Below are positions 20,679 through 31,278 of a stretch of DNA of 64,000 nt, one piece after another (within the stretch, counting starts at the first letter, position 1; every line of letters begins with the position of its first letter). The stretch comes from Globisporangium splendens (Eukaryota > Oomycota > Peronosporomycetes > Pythiales > Pythiaceae). The stretch covers positions 558,001 through 622,000 of the forward strand of contig VFIW01000002.1 in assembly GCA_006386115.1 (NCBI GenBank). Direction: 5' to 3'. Both the position numbers and the translations under genes were made by a program. The notes under the pieces are model-generated. The model ran no database searches and was not told where the DNA came from. It saw only the letters and a program-made list of their open reading frames with translations.

Positions 20679-21389
20679 ATGGGCGACTACCACGTGGAGG
20701 CGAGCGCGTACGTGAAGCTGCTGCTGCACGCGGCCAAGTACCCGACGAGCGCGTGCAATGGGCTGCTCGTGGGCGAGGAGCAGGGCCAGGGCTTCGTGGT
20801 CACGGACGCCGTGCCGCTCTTCCACCACGAGTCGCCGCTGGCGCCTGTGCTCGAGGTGGCGTGCGCCATGGTGGACGCGTGGTGCAAGACGCAGCCCAGC
20901 AAGAAGATCGTCGGGTACTACCACGCGGGCGGGTTCGGCTCCGAGAGCGCAGCGACGCTCAACGCGTTCGGCGAGAAGGTCGCGGATAAGGTCGAGGCCA
21001 ACTGCTCGCGCGCGTGCGTACTGCTCGTCGAGAACAACCAGCTCAACAACGAAGCCAAGAGCGCCGTGCAGGTGTGTGCCATTTGCTTCGTTATGAGGTG
21101 GTTCTGTGTGTGTTAGTGATGCGATTGAGCTGATTTAGTGGTTGTTGCTGTGTACGTTTGCGTATGCGTGCAGCTCTTGCTCAAGGACGTCAAGCGCGGC
21201 TGGATCCGCGTGGACAACCGCCTACGCCTCCGCAACACGAGCGACGACAAGACGCCGATGCAGGTGTTTTCCGCCGCGCTGCAGCAGAGCGCGTTCGAGG
21301 AGCTCGTGGACTTTGACGAACACCTGGATGACGTCTCCAAGGACTGGCGCAATCCGAACCTGCTGCAACTCATCAAGCTCAACGTGTAA
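20679..21389 (+). CDS. EMC8: ER membrane protein complex subunit 8/9
   Basis: Predicted 202 residues from two exons, 20,679-21,071 and 21,174-21,389 (intron 102 nt, GTGTGT...CAG, phase 0). It has the MPN-like fold of the EMC8/EMC9 (UPF0172) family: AYVKLLLHAAKYP near the N-terminus, NGLLVGE, VTDAVPLFHHE, VGYYHAGGF and the C-terminal FDEHLDDVSKDWRNP. Catalytic JAMM metal ligands are not expected in this family. The protein is a soluble cytosolic-face subunit of the EMC, which inserts tail-anchored and multipass membrane proteins into the ER. The ATG at 20,679 matches the family N-terminus, although the frame is open further upstream. Length is close to human EMC8 (210). Confidence 0.9.
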
Positions 21390-21535
21390 ACAGAACCTTA
21401 GATCGTCACAACGCAGCAGCACTTTCGTCCTGGTTGAGAAATATGCGAATCCGTCAGTCTATCATGCATGTATAAATCCATTTTTCCTTCGTGTTGCTTT
21501 CTCATTCCATTGATCGCTCATTGATAAATGTTTGT

Positions 21536-24500
21536 TTACAGCATCTCGCGCTGGAAAAAATTGTACGTGCGTCCGTAGACTTGGTGGCGTCGAATCGCGT
21601 CTTCATAATCCGCAGCGTCACTCTCAGGAAGGCGCGCGGCTGCGAGCGCTTTCAGGTAATTCGCCAGCGTGAGCCGCGCGTTTTCCAAATCCCACAAGAG
21701 CGGGTGCACCTGCCACAGCGCACACGCCAAGCGCGCTGCGGTCGCGTACTCCTTCATCATCACCAGCGCGCAGACGAGATACTCGCCACTGGAAGTCCAC
21801 AGTGGGCTGTCAGGCGCAGCACCATTCAAGTGGAAAGCAAGCACGTGCTGGTACAGACCCGACTGTAGGAGCGCTTGGACATCAAAACGAAGCATCAGCA
21901 GCTCAACAACCTGGCCACTGGCTGCTGCTTGGTCTCGGACGCTGGACAGAATTCGATCCTGGTGCCGGGTGCGTAGCTCATCGAACGGAGACAACAACAG
22001 GAACTGCAGACACACACTTCGCTGAGCCTCCCAATGGGCCACAACATACTCTTCGAGAATCTCCTCGCTGATCTTGGAGTATCCCATCTCCACGTACCAT
22101 TGCACCAATCTCCTGCCGTCCCATTCTCCACGCTGCAGCAGCTTGGACCACCACTCGTTGCGTTGACCGTGCGTGTCGGTCGCTTTTTGGATCGTGGTCA
22201 TCGGATCCTCGGCCTCATGATCGTGGACTCCGATGCTAAACTGGTCCTGAATCCGCTTGTTCAAGGCTGCTTTCTGCTCCTCTCTCCACGTTCGAGCGTC
22301 TTGCCGACTTCCTTCGTCCATCCAAACGTAATCGTAGGTGTGCAAGACGTTTGCCACGGTAAATGTGAGTTCTTGACGAAGGTGGCGAGGTACAGATCCC
22401 TGGGACGAGCTTGCATCCAGCACTACAAACACGTGAGAGAATACAGCCGCAATGTTGCCGTATACGTCCTCTGTTGGCATCTCGAGAGCAAATCGCAAAT
22501 CGAGCGCTCCGTTGCTTCGAACTTGAAGCCAATCGACCACTGCTTTCGCTCGCAATCCGAAAGACTCGTGTTCATAAACCTGCAAATCTTGTTTCGCAAT
22601 GCTTTTCGCGGCTCCTCCATCGAGCATCAGACGACACAAAACGGCGCTTCTCGCCCAGTTCTGCTCATGATCCCAACGCTCAAGCAAATGCCTCCATTCC
22701 GCAATGAACGCTTTCTGTGCGGCACTGTCGTTGCTTTGGTTCTGTTGCACAAGCCGCGTTTTCGACTTGGCCAGTTCTTTCATCATGCGAGTTGGAAGCT
22801 GATCCAATTGCGCCAAAACATGCTGATAGGTGGCTTGAGCATGCTTCTCCTGAGCGCTGGTCGAGCAAAGCGTGTCGACGACGCGAGCGATCCGTTCCAT
22901 CGGTTTGCTTTCCTTCGTGTGAGTCTTCGGGAATGCAGTGCCCCACTCTGCAGTGATTGTTAGCAACCACTCGTCCACACCACTTGCCAGCAAATTTTCC
23001 GCAACAACATTCGCGAAAACGTTCCTGTACAGCGTTTCGAGCGTGTTCGCGACCGATGCGGACGAACCCGACGCGGCTAAAGCCAGTTCCACCAGCAGCG
23101 AGGCAATTTCCGCGGAGGCAACTTGTTCGCACAATGGCACGAGAAGATCCACAAGTTCTTGCTGTCTCGGTGCCTTGTAGGTTGCGTCGTTCGCGAACCA
23201 CTCCTTCATTGAGATTTCCCAGTCTTGCCACTTTTCATTGCTCCTGTCAAAAGCAAAAACAATACGATTCGTTTTCACTTGATCCGCGGCAAACCAGAAC
23301 GTTGCTTCCACCAACTCGCTTTCCAGGAATCGCAGTTCCTTCTCTCTGCTTTCCAGCAACACCGCATTCTCAGGTGACGGTGTGGAGCTAGGAAGTGACG
23401 CTTTCCATGCGTCCAAGCGAGTCTGGAGCAGCTTCAACGCATCCGAGAGTAGCTCCATTCTCTTTTCAGCTGCCAACAACGCACCAAAATGGACGATGCT
23501 GCCCATCTGTTGTCCGTAAAACTCGTCTTCATCTACGTTCATGTCCAAAACCTCCCAGGCTTTGCCAAGGAACAAGCAATGGAACAGCACATAGTGTTCG
23601 CTGCTCAAGACAGACAAGAACGGCATGCACGATTCGTACGCGTACGCAGCGAGGTCGCCAGACAACCCGCTGCTTCGATCACGACACTCCAACCAGATCT
23701 TCTTCAACATGTCGCTCAAATGGATTAAGATAATCGCGCTTGTCGACACGTGGTGGAGCTTCTGCAGAATCTTGGTCAGCATCTTGATGGACTTGCTATT
23801 CAAGAACGGCAAGATCGCCGCCACCGCCACCTTCCTGCACTCGCTCGCGTTCGCCGACGGCGGCGTCAGTAGATCGATGGACGACGTTGCTGCGCACACG
23901 AGCTTGAAATCCACGACTTGTTGGTAGTGGTAAGGACCACTTTCTACAGGATCGACTTCCTTTAACCGCTTGAGGCACATGAACAGTAGCGTGATGCGGT
24001 CACTTGACACTTTGGACAACGGGAACAGTGATGCTCTGTGATGTTCTTCCATTGGCACCTGGGCAATTCGCTTCGAGCACTCGAGCACCATTCGCAGGAG
24101 CAAGAGAATGCCGACATGGTCCGTCCCACTCAGCAACTCATAGACACCGGTTCCATCGTTGTTGAGCAAGAAGTGGCCGAATACGAGTGGTTTCTGCAGC
24201 GCTTGCTCCAAGAAGCCTTCGTTGTCACTTCGAAATGCATGTTCCAGTTGTTCATGTCGATCAGCAGCAGATGGAGGACGATGACTTGCATCTGGGAGAA
24301 ACACGCTTCGAATGTAGGCGAGCAAACACTGGTACTCATCCACGCCGTACTTGTGCGCAAACTGTTTCGCCACGTGGTAATGCTCTTTCTTGGTCGCGAG
24401 CTGCAAGATTTTGCGCGTGCGGTACTCTGCGTCCCGTGAAAACTCCTCGAGGTCCAAATCATCGTTGAAAAACGAGTTCATCTCTTCCAGCTCCTGGGTC

Positions 24501-27500
24501 TTCTTCTGCGAGAGCATCTTTTCTTGGCACCGTTTTGCCAGACGCAAAAACACGTCGCGTGTTTCGTTCTGCCTCTTCGTCAGGGTACTCGTAATCCCGC
24601 TTTCATCGCCGAGCTCATCATCACCTTCGGCTTCCGGTTCATAGTTCTTCGACAGGACAAACCGCTTGGTCTCATCGTACGAACGTGCAAACTCTTCAAT
24701 CTTCTTTCGGTGTCCCTGAAGCTGTTGCGACAGATCCGTGCTGTCATTCAAGTCCTCGCCACTCGCCTGCATGGACGATGCAACCTGGAGCATGAAAAAA
24801 TGGTGAATTTCGCGAAGGAGAAGCACGTCATTCCCCTGAGTTGGTGCTGCTCCTGCGGGTGAACAAGAAGCGCTTTGCTGGTTTGCCGCTAAGCGCGGAA
24901 AAATGTCGTTTTCCCAGAACGCTTCAAGGTCACACGCATCAACAGCAAAATCGTGCCACAGCAGCAAATAGCTGAACCCCAACTGCAAGTACTCGTTCCA
25001 ATTGTTCTTACTGCTCTCCGCCACAAGATCGTCCTCTGGATGTGCCGACGAAGACAACACAATGGCGTCTTCCAAACAAATTCGAGTCATCTGCTGCACA
25101 ATCTTTTCCGCTTGTTTCTGGTCATCTTTTCCGTCCGTGCCCGAGCCTTGAGCAACATCGCTCGTGATCATGACGTAGACGAGCTGGAATCCCTTTTGCA
25201 GCAGACGTAACAAAAAATTGCGATCGTTCTTCTCTTCCTGCAGCAAATCAATCACGATCTCCAACTCTCTCAGCAGCAACACTTCAGCACCACTGGACTT
25301 GAAGTTGCTGCTTTCCTGAGCACGTCGCTGCTCCAAATCTTCCTCGGAGAGTCCTAACTCTGTAGCCAACGCTTGAATAGCTTCCAGCTTTTCCATCCGT
25401 GCCATCACGAGGTCCGTGATCGGGTGACCAAACATGCTAGTTGGAGACACATTCGCTGCGCTGAAGACAAGGCGACACAATCGGATTTTCTTCGTCCAAG
25501 AGCGAAACGATGATGCGGAAACGAGGTCGAGCACAAGAGACATCAGGTGCTGCAGCTCCACGTCTTCCTCATGATGGCGCTTGCTTGGTTCACGCTCGTG
25601 GTGCCCAACTTGAATGTCTTGAACCACCTCCGTAGTTAATCCGTACGCAACGTCAAAGTCCGCGCAATACAATGCTGCATACGCACCTTTCATCGTGATT
25701 TGGTGATTGTGGTCATCCACACGAAGCAGTTTTGCCAAATACATCACGGCTTCAAGCGTCTTCGAATTTGGCTCCGCTGAGACGGATACCACTTGCTCTT
25801 GGTTGTGCGCTTTCAGCCATTCCCTCGCTCGGGGTGACGCTTTGTAGTTGCTCGGATTGCTCATGAACACTTGAAGAACGACATCAAGACGGCCTTTTGC
25901 GTGCCTCAAAGGGCGAATGTCAGCTGGCGAACGCTTAACTGCGCCATATGTCAGCAAGTCGAGTAGCTGACATGCATGCACGAGCTCCGTTTCATGGCGA
26001 AGTTGTCTCTCGTATTGAGTCTTCCTGGCTGGATCCTGCTCAAGGGACGGAAATGTTAGCACATGCCGCACAACTTCCATGCATTTCACCGCTGCAAAAT
26101 GCACTTTCAGGTCATTCTCAGCGGTAAAGTTTCCTTTCAACGCATCGATCCTCGTCTGCACGGCTCGAATCAACACCACGATCGCATGGTGAATCACTTC
26201 GTGGTTAGATCCAATCCAGTTCGTAACAAGGTGCTCAGCCGCGTCCAGGTACACGTCGTATTTCAGCAAATGCCTCAGGATGACATCCAGGATCGCCTCC
26301 TGACTAATCCGCTCGCCAAACACATGGGTCTTCAGCTTCGTTGCGTCTTGCCACACGGCCATCCACCGTTCTCTCTCGCTGTCATTCGAAGTGCTCGCAG
26401 GTTCTTCGCCTCCCGGAAGGCAGAATTGGCACATTCGCTGCAGCAAGTCGTCTGCTGCTGCACCTGTTTCTCCAATTTGTTCCTTTAGTTCGCGTGGAGA
26501 CGTGCGCACGCCATACTTACTCAGCACGTCCATTGTGACCATGAGATCCTCCATTTCATCAACCTCTACCTGGAGCTGCTCGATTTCCGGCGGATCGTCG
26601 TCTTTTCGAATCGGCAGCGATTGGAAAATCACCCAAAGCTGCTCCACAAACGTGCCGTGCTGAGCCGCTGTCATGTCTTCCTCTCTGCCAAAGTAGACCG
26701 ACGTCGTCGCGGACAATACGACATCGATGGACGTTCGAAGCAGCAAAGCGTCGTTCTGAATCCATCTCTCAAAGAGCGGCATCGACGGGTTACTGTGGTG
26801 AATCAGCTGCGCACAAAACTCCAACGCAGTCAGAGACGATCGTTGGGCTAGCGTTCGGCAAAGCAACGACAGCGCGTCGTCGAGCGCATACAGCGAATCA
26901 CCACGCTGAGCCACAAACACGGCTTGAATACGATCTATCGCATCACCCATGTTGCTTTCCCAGTCACCGATAACACTTGAAATTTGGTCGTTCACACTGA
27001 AGCTGGACCACTCGTGAAGCGACAGTAAACAGCAAGTTGGTAGTTGCAAGGGGTAGATGCAGTTGTAAAGCCGTTCGACGTGCTGCTGGAACTCGCGGAA
27101 CGCAAGTTTTGCATCGCACTCTGGCCATTGGCTGAGGCACTCACTTGCGAGTGTGCTCAGTTCGTGCGCGTGCACCAACTGACCGAACAGAGAATCCAAG
27201 TTGAGGACACGCTTCTTGAACCAGAAAACATACTCCTCTTCTCGTTCCTGGTTTCTTTGTCGTGCCTTCAGCTCAAATAGTGCGTACTCACTGGCGTCAA
27301 GATCGTTGCTTTTGTTTTCGTCATTGAACTCGATTTCAGCAACTCGCGTTTCACGATCGTCCATGTTATCACTATCGAGCTGTTCAAAGTCGCTGCTCTT
27401 CCGTAGAGTGTAGAATTGCCATTCCGAGTGAACTCCAAGAGCTGGGAGTAAGTGGACGTACGTACACGGAGCGATCGATGCTGGAAGAAGCGAAAGGATG

Positions 27501-29869
27501 TCGAGGCGATGAGGAATAACGTTCCACGTGTTTCGCTTGAACAGGATCGTGAGAGACTCCACGCGCCCTTCACGCGCAAGCTGCTTTGCGATGTTCACAA
27601 TTGATGCGTCTCGAAAGTGAGTGAAGACGGCTCCATCATAATACTGCTCAGCGACCCGAGCTGGTGGTTCGTTGTCATCTGCGAGCTCAGTACTCTCTAA
27701 CTCTTCCGCAAGGATCGCTTTCAGCGTGTCAAGGCGGTACAGGTACCGCATAAGTTTCTGTCGTTTGATGTCGATCATTGCCTCTTGGCCACTTGGAACT
27801 CCTTCATGGATCGTCTCCAATGCACGCAATCCTGCTCCAAGAATTTCGTTCATGTCAACGTATGAGTCGGACGCAACGATGCTCAAGCATTGGTCAACGA
27901 CCCAATCTTTGTCTTGGATCAAGTTTAAATGATGAAGCGCTTTGCTGAAACCAGTCCCCGAATACTCGCGCTCCGTCGACAACAGGAGAAAGTGGCTGTC
28001 AATAGTCTCCAGCGCCGCCTGATCTCGGAATTGAGTCCAAATCTGGCGATGGATCGTGTCGAGATTGATCACGTCGGCCATACCATACGCTTCCACAACC
28101 TCGAGGGCTTGATCATACCGACGAGATGTCATCAGTACGTCTACGAACACTGCGAGTTCCACATTTTGCACCAAATTCACACTCCACGAGTGATTCGCTG
28201 AGATTAACTGATACGCCAAGAAATTGTCGCCCGCACCTGATCCGGTCACGAACGTACCAACGGCTTCAAAGGTCCAGTCTTTGTCGAGCAAGGTTGGCGA
28301 TTGTCGAAAGTGGTACCTCACGGGAAGAATCACGATCGCTGCAGCCACTGCTTGCTTTTCTCCAACTCCATCTTCACTCGCTGCTTCTTGATAGTCATCT
28401 CCATGGCGCTGCAGCTCGCCATACACGATTCGTCGATTCTCCAGAATGAACCCGAGAACGTCCGCCGACGCCCAAAACACAGACTGCACGGGAAGACCAA
28501 CTTGATCTCGCAGGTGAGCACCACTTCCTCTCCCCGTAAGCATGGACAAACTCACCAATTGCCATCCAAGAACGTCACTGCAGGCATCAATCTGGCGGAT
28601 TGAGACTCGACCTTGGTCATCCAGCATACTCACGAATACAGCATTCGGCGAAAGCGCGAGCTCACGAATAGATCCGCGCAGTACCTGGGTCTCCGTCGCA
28701 CCGCCACCCAAGAGGAACTGGAAGGGATGGAGCAACGAAGAGCTCTTCTTCACTGGCGTGAGCAGTCCCGTCGTCGATGGAGTGCCGCTGCCACTTCCCG
28801 ATTCTTCTGCGTCGTCTCCGCCAAGCGCTTGCGACGCATCGCCCCTGCCTAAGACCATCGTGTAGTCCAGCAAGTCACAAAATGGGTCCTTCTCCAGCAT
28901 CTTCCACACCGACAATGACGACGCGCGGCTTTTGATAAGCGCGTCACTGGGGTTGCTCAGTCCACCGCTGATCACCAGAGTCGCTGCGTTTGACTCGAAC
29001 GCCACCGCCGTGACGCTAGCATGCCACTCCGTCAGTCGCTTGACGATTTTCATCTGGAACAGTGCCTTCGCGTCGGAAGCTGTGACAGCAGGCGCATCGT
29101 TCGCTGTCAGCAACGCGATCTTGGGCACACGTACGTCCACTTGCACGAGCAACCCGTCGTCCGACACGAAGTACACCTGGCTGACCTTGTTATGCGGGAA
29201 GAACACGCCCATGATCTGGGGGGATGCCAACCCATTCGCCAGTTGCTTCTTAGCCTTCCAGTCTCTTGTAGGCAAGTAGATCTCCGGGTGCACTTGGATC
29301 AAGAGCGGGGAAGACACCGCAGCGTTGCTCTTGTCATCGGTCAGCGCCATCATCCACTCGTGGCACGTGTACACCCACATGCACGCTTCAAACTTATTCT
29401 CTCGGTTCGAGATCACGCCGCTGACCACGAGGTATTTCCCATCGGGACTCCACACAAGCGACCATCTCGGAGTCATCGTCGCTTGCGTCTCGCCGTCAAT
29501 AATGCCTGCCTCCTCCACTTCCGCTTGTACTGATTCTCGGCTTGGCCACAGATCCACCCACAAGGGCTTGGTACCTGAGTTCGCGTCCCCCACTGACGCC
29601 GCACTCGAAGACTCTGCCGGCGTCATGTCGGTGTTGAACACAGTGATTCTGGCCCCACTGCCATGCCGACGAGAAAGATCTTTCGCTGAGGTTGCGTCTG
29701 CTTCTACCGCCGTGTGGACGAGGAGAATAGCGACGCGCTGAGCCCCAAACGCAGCCACGAGTTTCTGCGCCGACGCGTCTGCGTCTGCGTCTGCGGCGGC
29801 CCCGCGTCCCACTTCGCGCGCATCGAGCAGCATGCTTTGGCGCTCATCCGTGAGCGCCTGCCGCGTCAT
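21536..29869 (-). CDS. NBAS/Sec39-type vesicle-tethering complex subunit
   Basis: 2,777 residues in one uninterrupted exon of 8.3 kb. The N-terminal 500 residues look like a beta-propeller (WSLVWSPDGKYLVVSG; WHASVTAVAFESNA), as in NBAS. From about 570 the rest is helical repeat, starting YDQALEVVEAYGMADVINL, a typical Sec39-domain start. Short low-complexity insertions occur around residues 370-400. The family (NBAS in animals, MIP2 in plants, Sec39/Dsl3 in yeast) forms the Dsl1/NRZ complex that tethers Golgi-to-ER vesicles at the ER; animal NBAS also binds the NMD pathway. It is longer than human NBAS (about 2,370). No transmembrane segment. It converges on EMC8/9 with 146 bp between stops. 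The assignment rests on architecture and local motifs, not an alignment. Confidence 0.75.
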   Translation of the reverse strand: MTRQALTDERQSMLLDAREVGRGAAADADADASAQKLVAAFGAQRVAILLVHTAVEADATSAKDLSRRHGSGARITVFNTDMTPAESSSAASVGDANSGTKPLWVDLWPSRESVQAEVEEAGIIDGETQATMTPRWSLVWSPDGKYLVVSGVISNRENKFEACMWVYTCHEWMMALTDDKSNAAVSSPLLIQVHPEIYLPTRDWKAKKQLANGLASPQIMGVFFPHNKVSQVYFVSDDGLLVQVDVRVPKIALLTANDAPAVTASDAKALFQMKIVKRLTEWHASVTAVAFESNAATLVISGGLSNPSDALIKSRASSLSVWKMLEKDPFCDLLDYTMVLGRGDASQALGGDDAEESGSGSGTPSTTGLLTPVKKSSSLLHPFQFLLGGGATETQVLRGSIRELALSPNAVFVSMLDDQGRVSIRQIDACSDVLGWQLVSLSMLTGRGSGAHLRDQVGLPVQSVFWASADVLGFILENRRIVYGELQRHGDDYQEAASEDGVGEKQAVAAAIVILPVRYHFRQSPTLLDKDWTFEAVGTFVTGSGAGDNFLAYQLISANHSWSVNLVQNVELAVFVDVLMTSRRYDQALEVVEAYGMADVINLDTIHRQIWTQFRDQAALETIDSHFLLLSTEREYSGTGFSKALHHLNLIQDKDWVVDQCLSIVASDSYVDMNEILGAGLRALETIHEGVPSGQEAMIDIKRQKLMRYLYRLDTLKAILAEELESTELADDNEPPARVAEQYYDGAVFTHFRDASIVNIAKQLAREGRVESLTILFKRNTWNVIPHRLDILSLLPASIAPCTYVHLLPALGVHSEWQFYTLRKSSDFEQLDSDNMDDRETRVAEIEFNDENKSNDLDASEYALFELKARQRNQEREEEYVFWFKKRVLNLDSLFGQLVHAHELSTLASECLSQWPECDAKLAFREFQQHVERLYNCIYPLQLPTCCLLSLHEWSSFSVNDQISSVIGDWESNMGDAIDRIQAVFVAQRGDSLYALDDALSLLCRTLAQRSSLTALEFCAQLIHHSNPSMPLFERWIQNDALLLRTSIDVVLSATTSVYFGREEDMTAAQHGTFVEQLWVIFQSLPIRKDDDPPEIEQLQVEVDEMEDLMVTMDVLSKYGVRTSPRELKEQIGETGAAADDLLQRMCQFCLPGGEEPASTSNDSERERWMAVWQDATKLKTHVFGERISQEAILDVILRHLLKYDVYLDAAEHLVTNWIGSNHEVIHHAIVVLIRAVQTRIDALKGNFTAENDLKVHFAAVKCMEVVRHVLTFPSLEQDPARKTQYERQLRHETELVHACQLLDLLTYGAVKRSPADIRPLRHAKGRLDVVLQVFMSNPSNYKASPRAREWLKAHNQEQVVSVSAEPNSKTLEAVMYLAKLLRVDDHNHQITMKGAYAALYCADFDVAYGLTTEVVQDIQVGHHEREPSKRHHEEDVELQHLMSLVLDLVSASSFRSWTKKIRLCRLVFSAANVSPTSMFGHPITDLVMARMEKLEAIQALATELGLSEEDLEQRRAQESSNFKSSGAEVLLLRELEIVIDLLQEEKNDRNFLLRLLQKGFQLVYVMITSDVAQGSGTDGKDDQKQAEKIVQQMTRICLEDAIVLSSSAHPEDDLVAESSKNNWNEYLQLGFSYLLLWHDFAVDACDLEAFWENDIFPRLAANQQSASCSPAGAAPTQGNDVLLLREIHHFFMLQVASSMQASGEDLNDSTDLSQQLQGHRKKIEEFARSYDETKRFVLSKNYEPEAEGDDELGDESGITSTLTKRQNETRDVFLRLAKRCQEKMLSQKKTQELEEMNSFFNDDLDLEEFSRDAEYRTRKILQLATKKEHYHVAKQFAHKYGVDEYQCLLAYIRSVFLPDASHRPPSAADRHEQLEHAFRSDNEGFLEQALQKPLVFGHFLLNNDGTGVYELLSGTDHVGILLLLRMVLECSKRIAQVPMEEHHRASLFPLSKVSSDRITLLFMCLKRLKEVDPVESGPYHYQQVVDFKLVCAATSSIDLLTPPSANASECRKVAVAAILPFLNSKSIKMLTKILQKLHHVSTSAIILIHLSDMLKKIWLECRDRSSGLSGDLAAYAYESCMPFLSVLSSEHYVLFHCLFLGKAWEVLDMNVDEDEFYGQQMGSIVHFGALLAAEKRMELLSDALKLLQTRLDAWKASLPSSTPSPENAVLLESREKELRFLESELVEATFWFAADQVKTNRIVFAFDRSNEKWQDWEISMKEWFANDATYKAPRQQELVDLLVPLCEQVASAEIASLLVELALAASGSSASVANTLETLYRNVFANVVAENLLASGVDEWLLTITAEWGTAFPKTHTKESKPMERIARVVDTLCSTSAQEKHAQATYQHVLAQLDQLPTRMMKELAKSKTRLVQQNQSNDSAAQKAFIAEWRHLLERWDHEQNWARSAVLCRLMLDGGAAKSIAKQDLQVYEHESFGLRAKAVVDWLQVRSNGALDLRFALEMPTEDVYGNIAAVFSHVFVVLDASSSQGSVPRHLRQELTFTVANVLHTYDYVWMDEGSRQDARTWREEQKAALNKRIQDQFSIGVHDHEAEDPMTTIQKATDTHGQRNEWWSKLLQRGEWDGRRLVQWYVEMGYSKISEEILEEYVVAHWEAQRSVCLQFLLLSPFDELRTRHQDRILSSVRDQAAASGQVVELLMLRFDVQALLQSGLYQHVLAFHLNGAAPDSPLWTSSGEYLVCALVMMKEYATAARLACALWQVHPLLWDLENARLTLANYLKALAAARLPESDAADYEDAIRRHQVYGRTYNFFQREML

Positions 29870-30252
29870 TTTGGTTTACTGTTGCGAAGCGAGCTTTGAG
29901 CTCCCAGCACTCGCGGAGCTATTCCCTCTGGTATCCGAACGCAGCGTAACCCGTGCATTATTTTCGATGAATCAATTTATAAATAGTTTAAAATGATAAG
30001 AAGAGTCATATGTCGACCAACAGCCTATCATGCATATGACAGTCTATCAAATATAGGAGGTAACAAACACACAATGGGACCAATCTGGCGCAATTACACT
30101 CTCCCAATGTGTGCTCTTTCCTTTTTTTTTTTCTAAAATGTTTTAAACACACTGGTTTGATACTCGTCTGCAATGATATATATATATTAAAACAGTACAC
30201 ACACCCAACACCACCAGCCCCAAGCAGCAGAGAAGCTGGTCGACGGAAGACG
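29870..30252. promoter_or_regulatory. Divergent promoter region
   Basis: About 380 bp between the NBAS-like start (minus) and the ligase start (plus). It is AT-rich, with a T-run at 30,120-30,132 and a TATATATA stretch at about 30,178-30,186. No initiator match is clear. Confidence 0.45.
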
Positions 30253-31278
30253 ATGGCGAAGCCGCGGCTGCAGTTCCTGCGGCTGCGCATGCCCATTCAG
30301 GAGCAGCTGCGCATCGAAGAGGCGCTCTTCCGTGTGGACAGGCGCCGCAACTGGTTCATCTACAACGAGGAGAAGACGCCCGTGACCATCGTCATGGGCA
30401 TCTCCGGCAAGCCCGAGCAGCTCCTGCAGCTCGACGCCGTCAAGCGGTACACAAATACCATTGCTTGCGTAAGAAATGCATCCTGACGTTGGGCGCTAAT
30501 GACCACAGACGTGTATATATATGCGTGCGTGGTTGAGTGTAGAGATGGGATCCCGGTGCTCAAGCGATTCAGCGGCGGAGGCACCGTGATCGTGGACCAC
30601 AACACCGTGTTCACGACCTTCATCTGCAACGTGGTATGCTGTCTGTATCAACACCAATAAAGAGCGTGTGGCTGGGGAAGAGAAAGGATAACTGAGTCTG
30701 TGCGATTCTTGTGCTTCTGTTGTAGGACGCGTTCCCGCACGTGAAGCCGTTTCCGCGCGAGATCATGACCTGGTCGAGTACGTTCTTTTCGCCATTCTTC
30801 AACCGCGTGTGCGACAACGGACTCGTACGTAGACGCTTGAAGCTGACAAAACCACCCTACTTTGAAGGGCACTGTGTGCTCACGTCTTCTATCTTGTGTG
30901 ATCATAATGCAGACGTTTGCGCTTCGTGAAGACGACTACGTGTTTGGCGACCGCAAGTTCGGTGGCAATGCACAGAGTATCTCGAAAGACCGGTGGTTGC
31001 ACCACACATCATTCTTGTGGGACTTCGACCCGAAAAATATGGAGTACCTGACGAATCCGGCGCGGCAGCCAGCATACCGTCAGAAGCGGTCGCACCTGGA
31101 GTTCCTGTGCACGCTCAAGGAAGTGCTCAAGAAAGAGACCGCGAGTCGCGACAAATTCGCAGACGAGCTCCGGTCCGAGCTCGCGACGCAGTTCGTCGTC
31201 GAGGACGTCGACATCGCATCCCTCGAGTCGCTCCTGAACCAAGAACATCGTCGAGCGACGAAATTCCTGACTTTGTAA
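30253..31278 (+). CDS. Lipoate-protein ligase A family protein
   Basis: Predicted 258 residues from four exons: 30,253-30,468, 30,538-30,633, 30,726-30,824 and 30,913-31,278 (introns 69, 92 and 88 nt). It carries the BPL/LplA catalytic-fold motifs: RFSGGGTVIV and GDRKFGGNAQ, the latter with the Lys that contacts lipoyl-adenylate in this fold. RWLHHTSFLWDF and NWFIYNEE resemble the plant family typified by Arabidopsis At3g29010. Exons 2-4 join in phase 0 with clear GT-AG sites. The exon 1/2 acceptor is the weak point: I use GAG|TGT at 30,537/30,538 because it keeps frame. It probably ligates or transfers lipoate to a carrier protein, but members of this branch are poorly characterised and substrate use is unproven. 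No obvious mitochondrial presequence. Confidence 0.8.
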
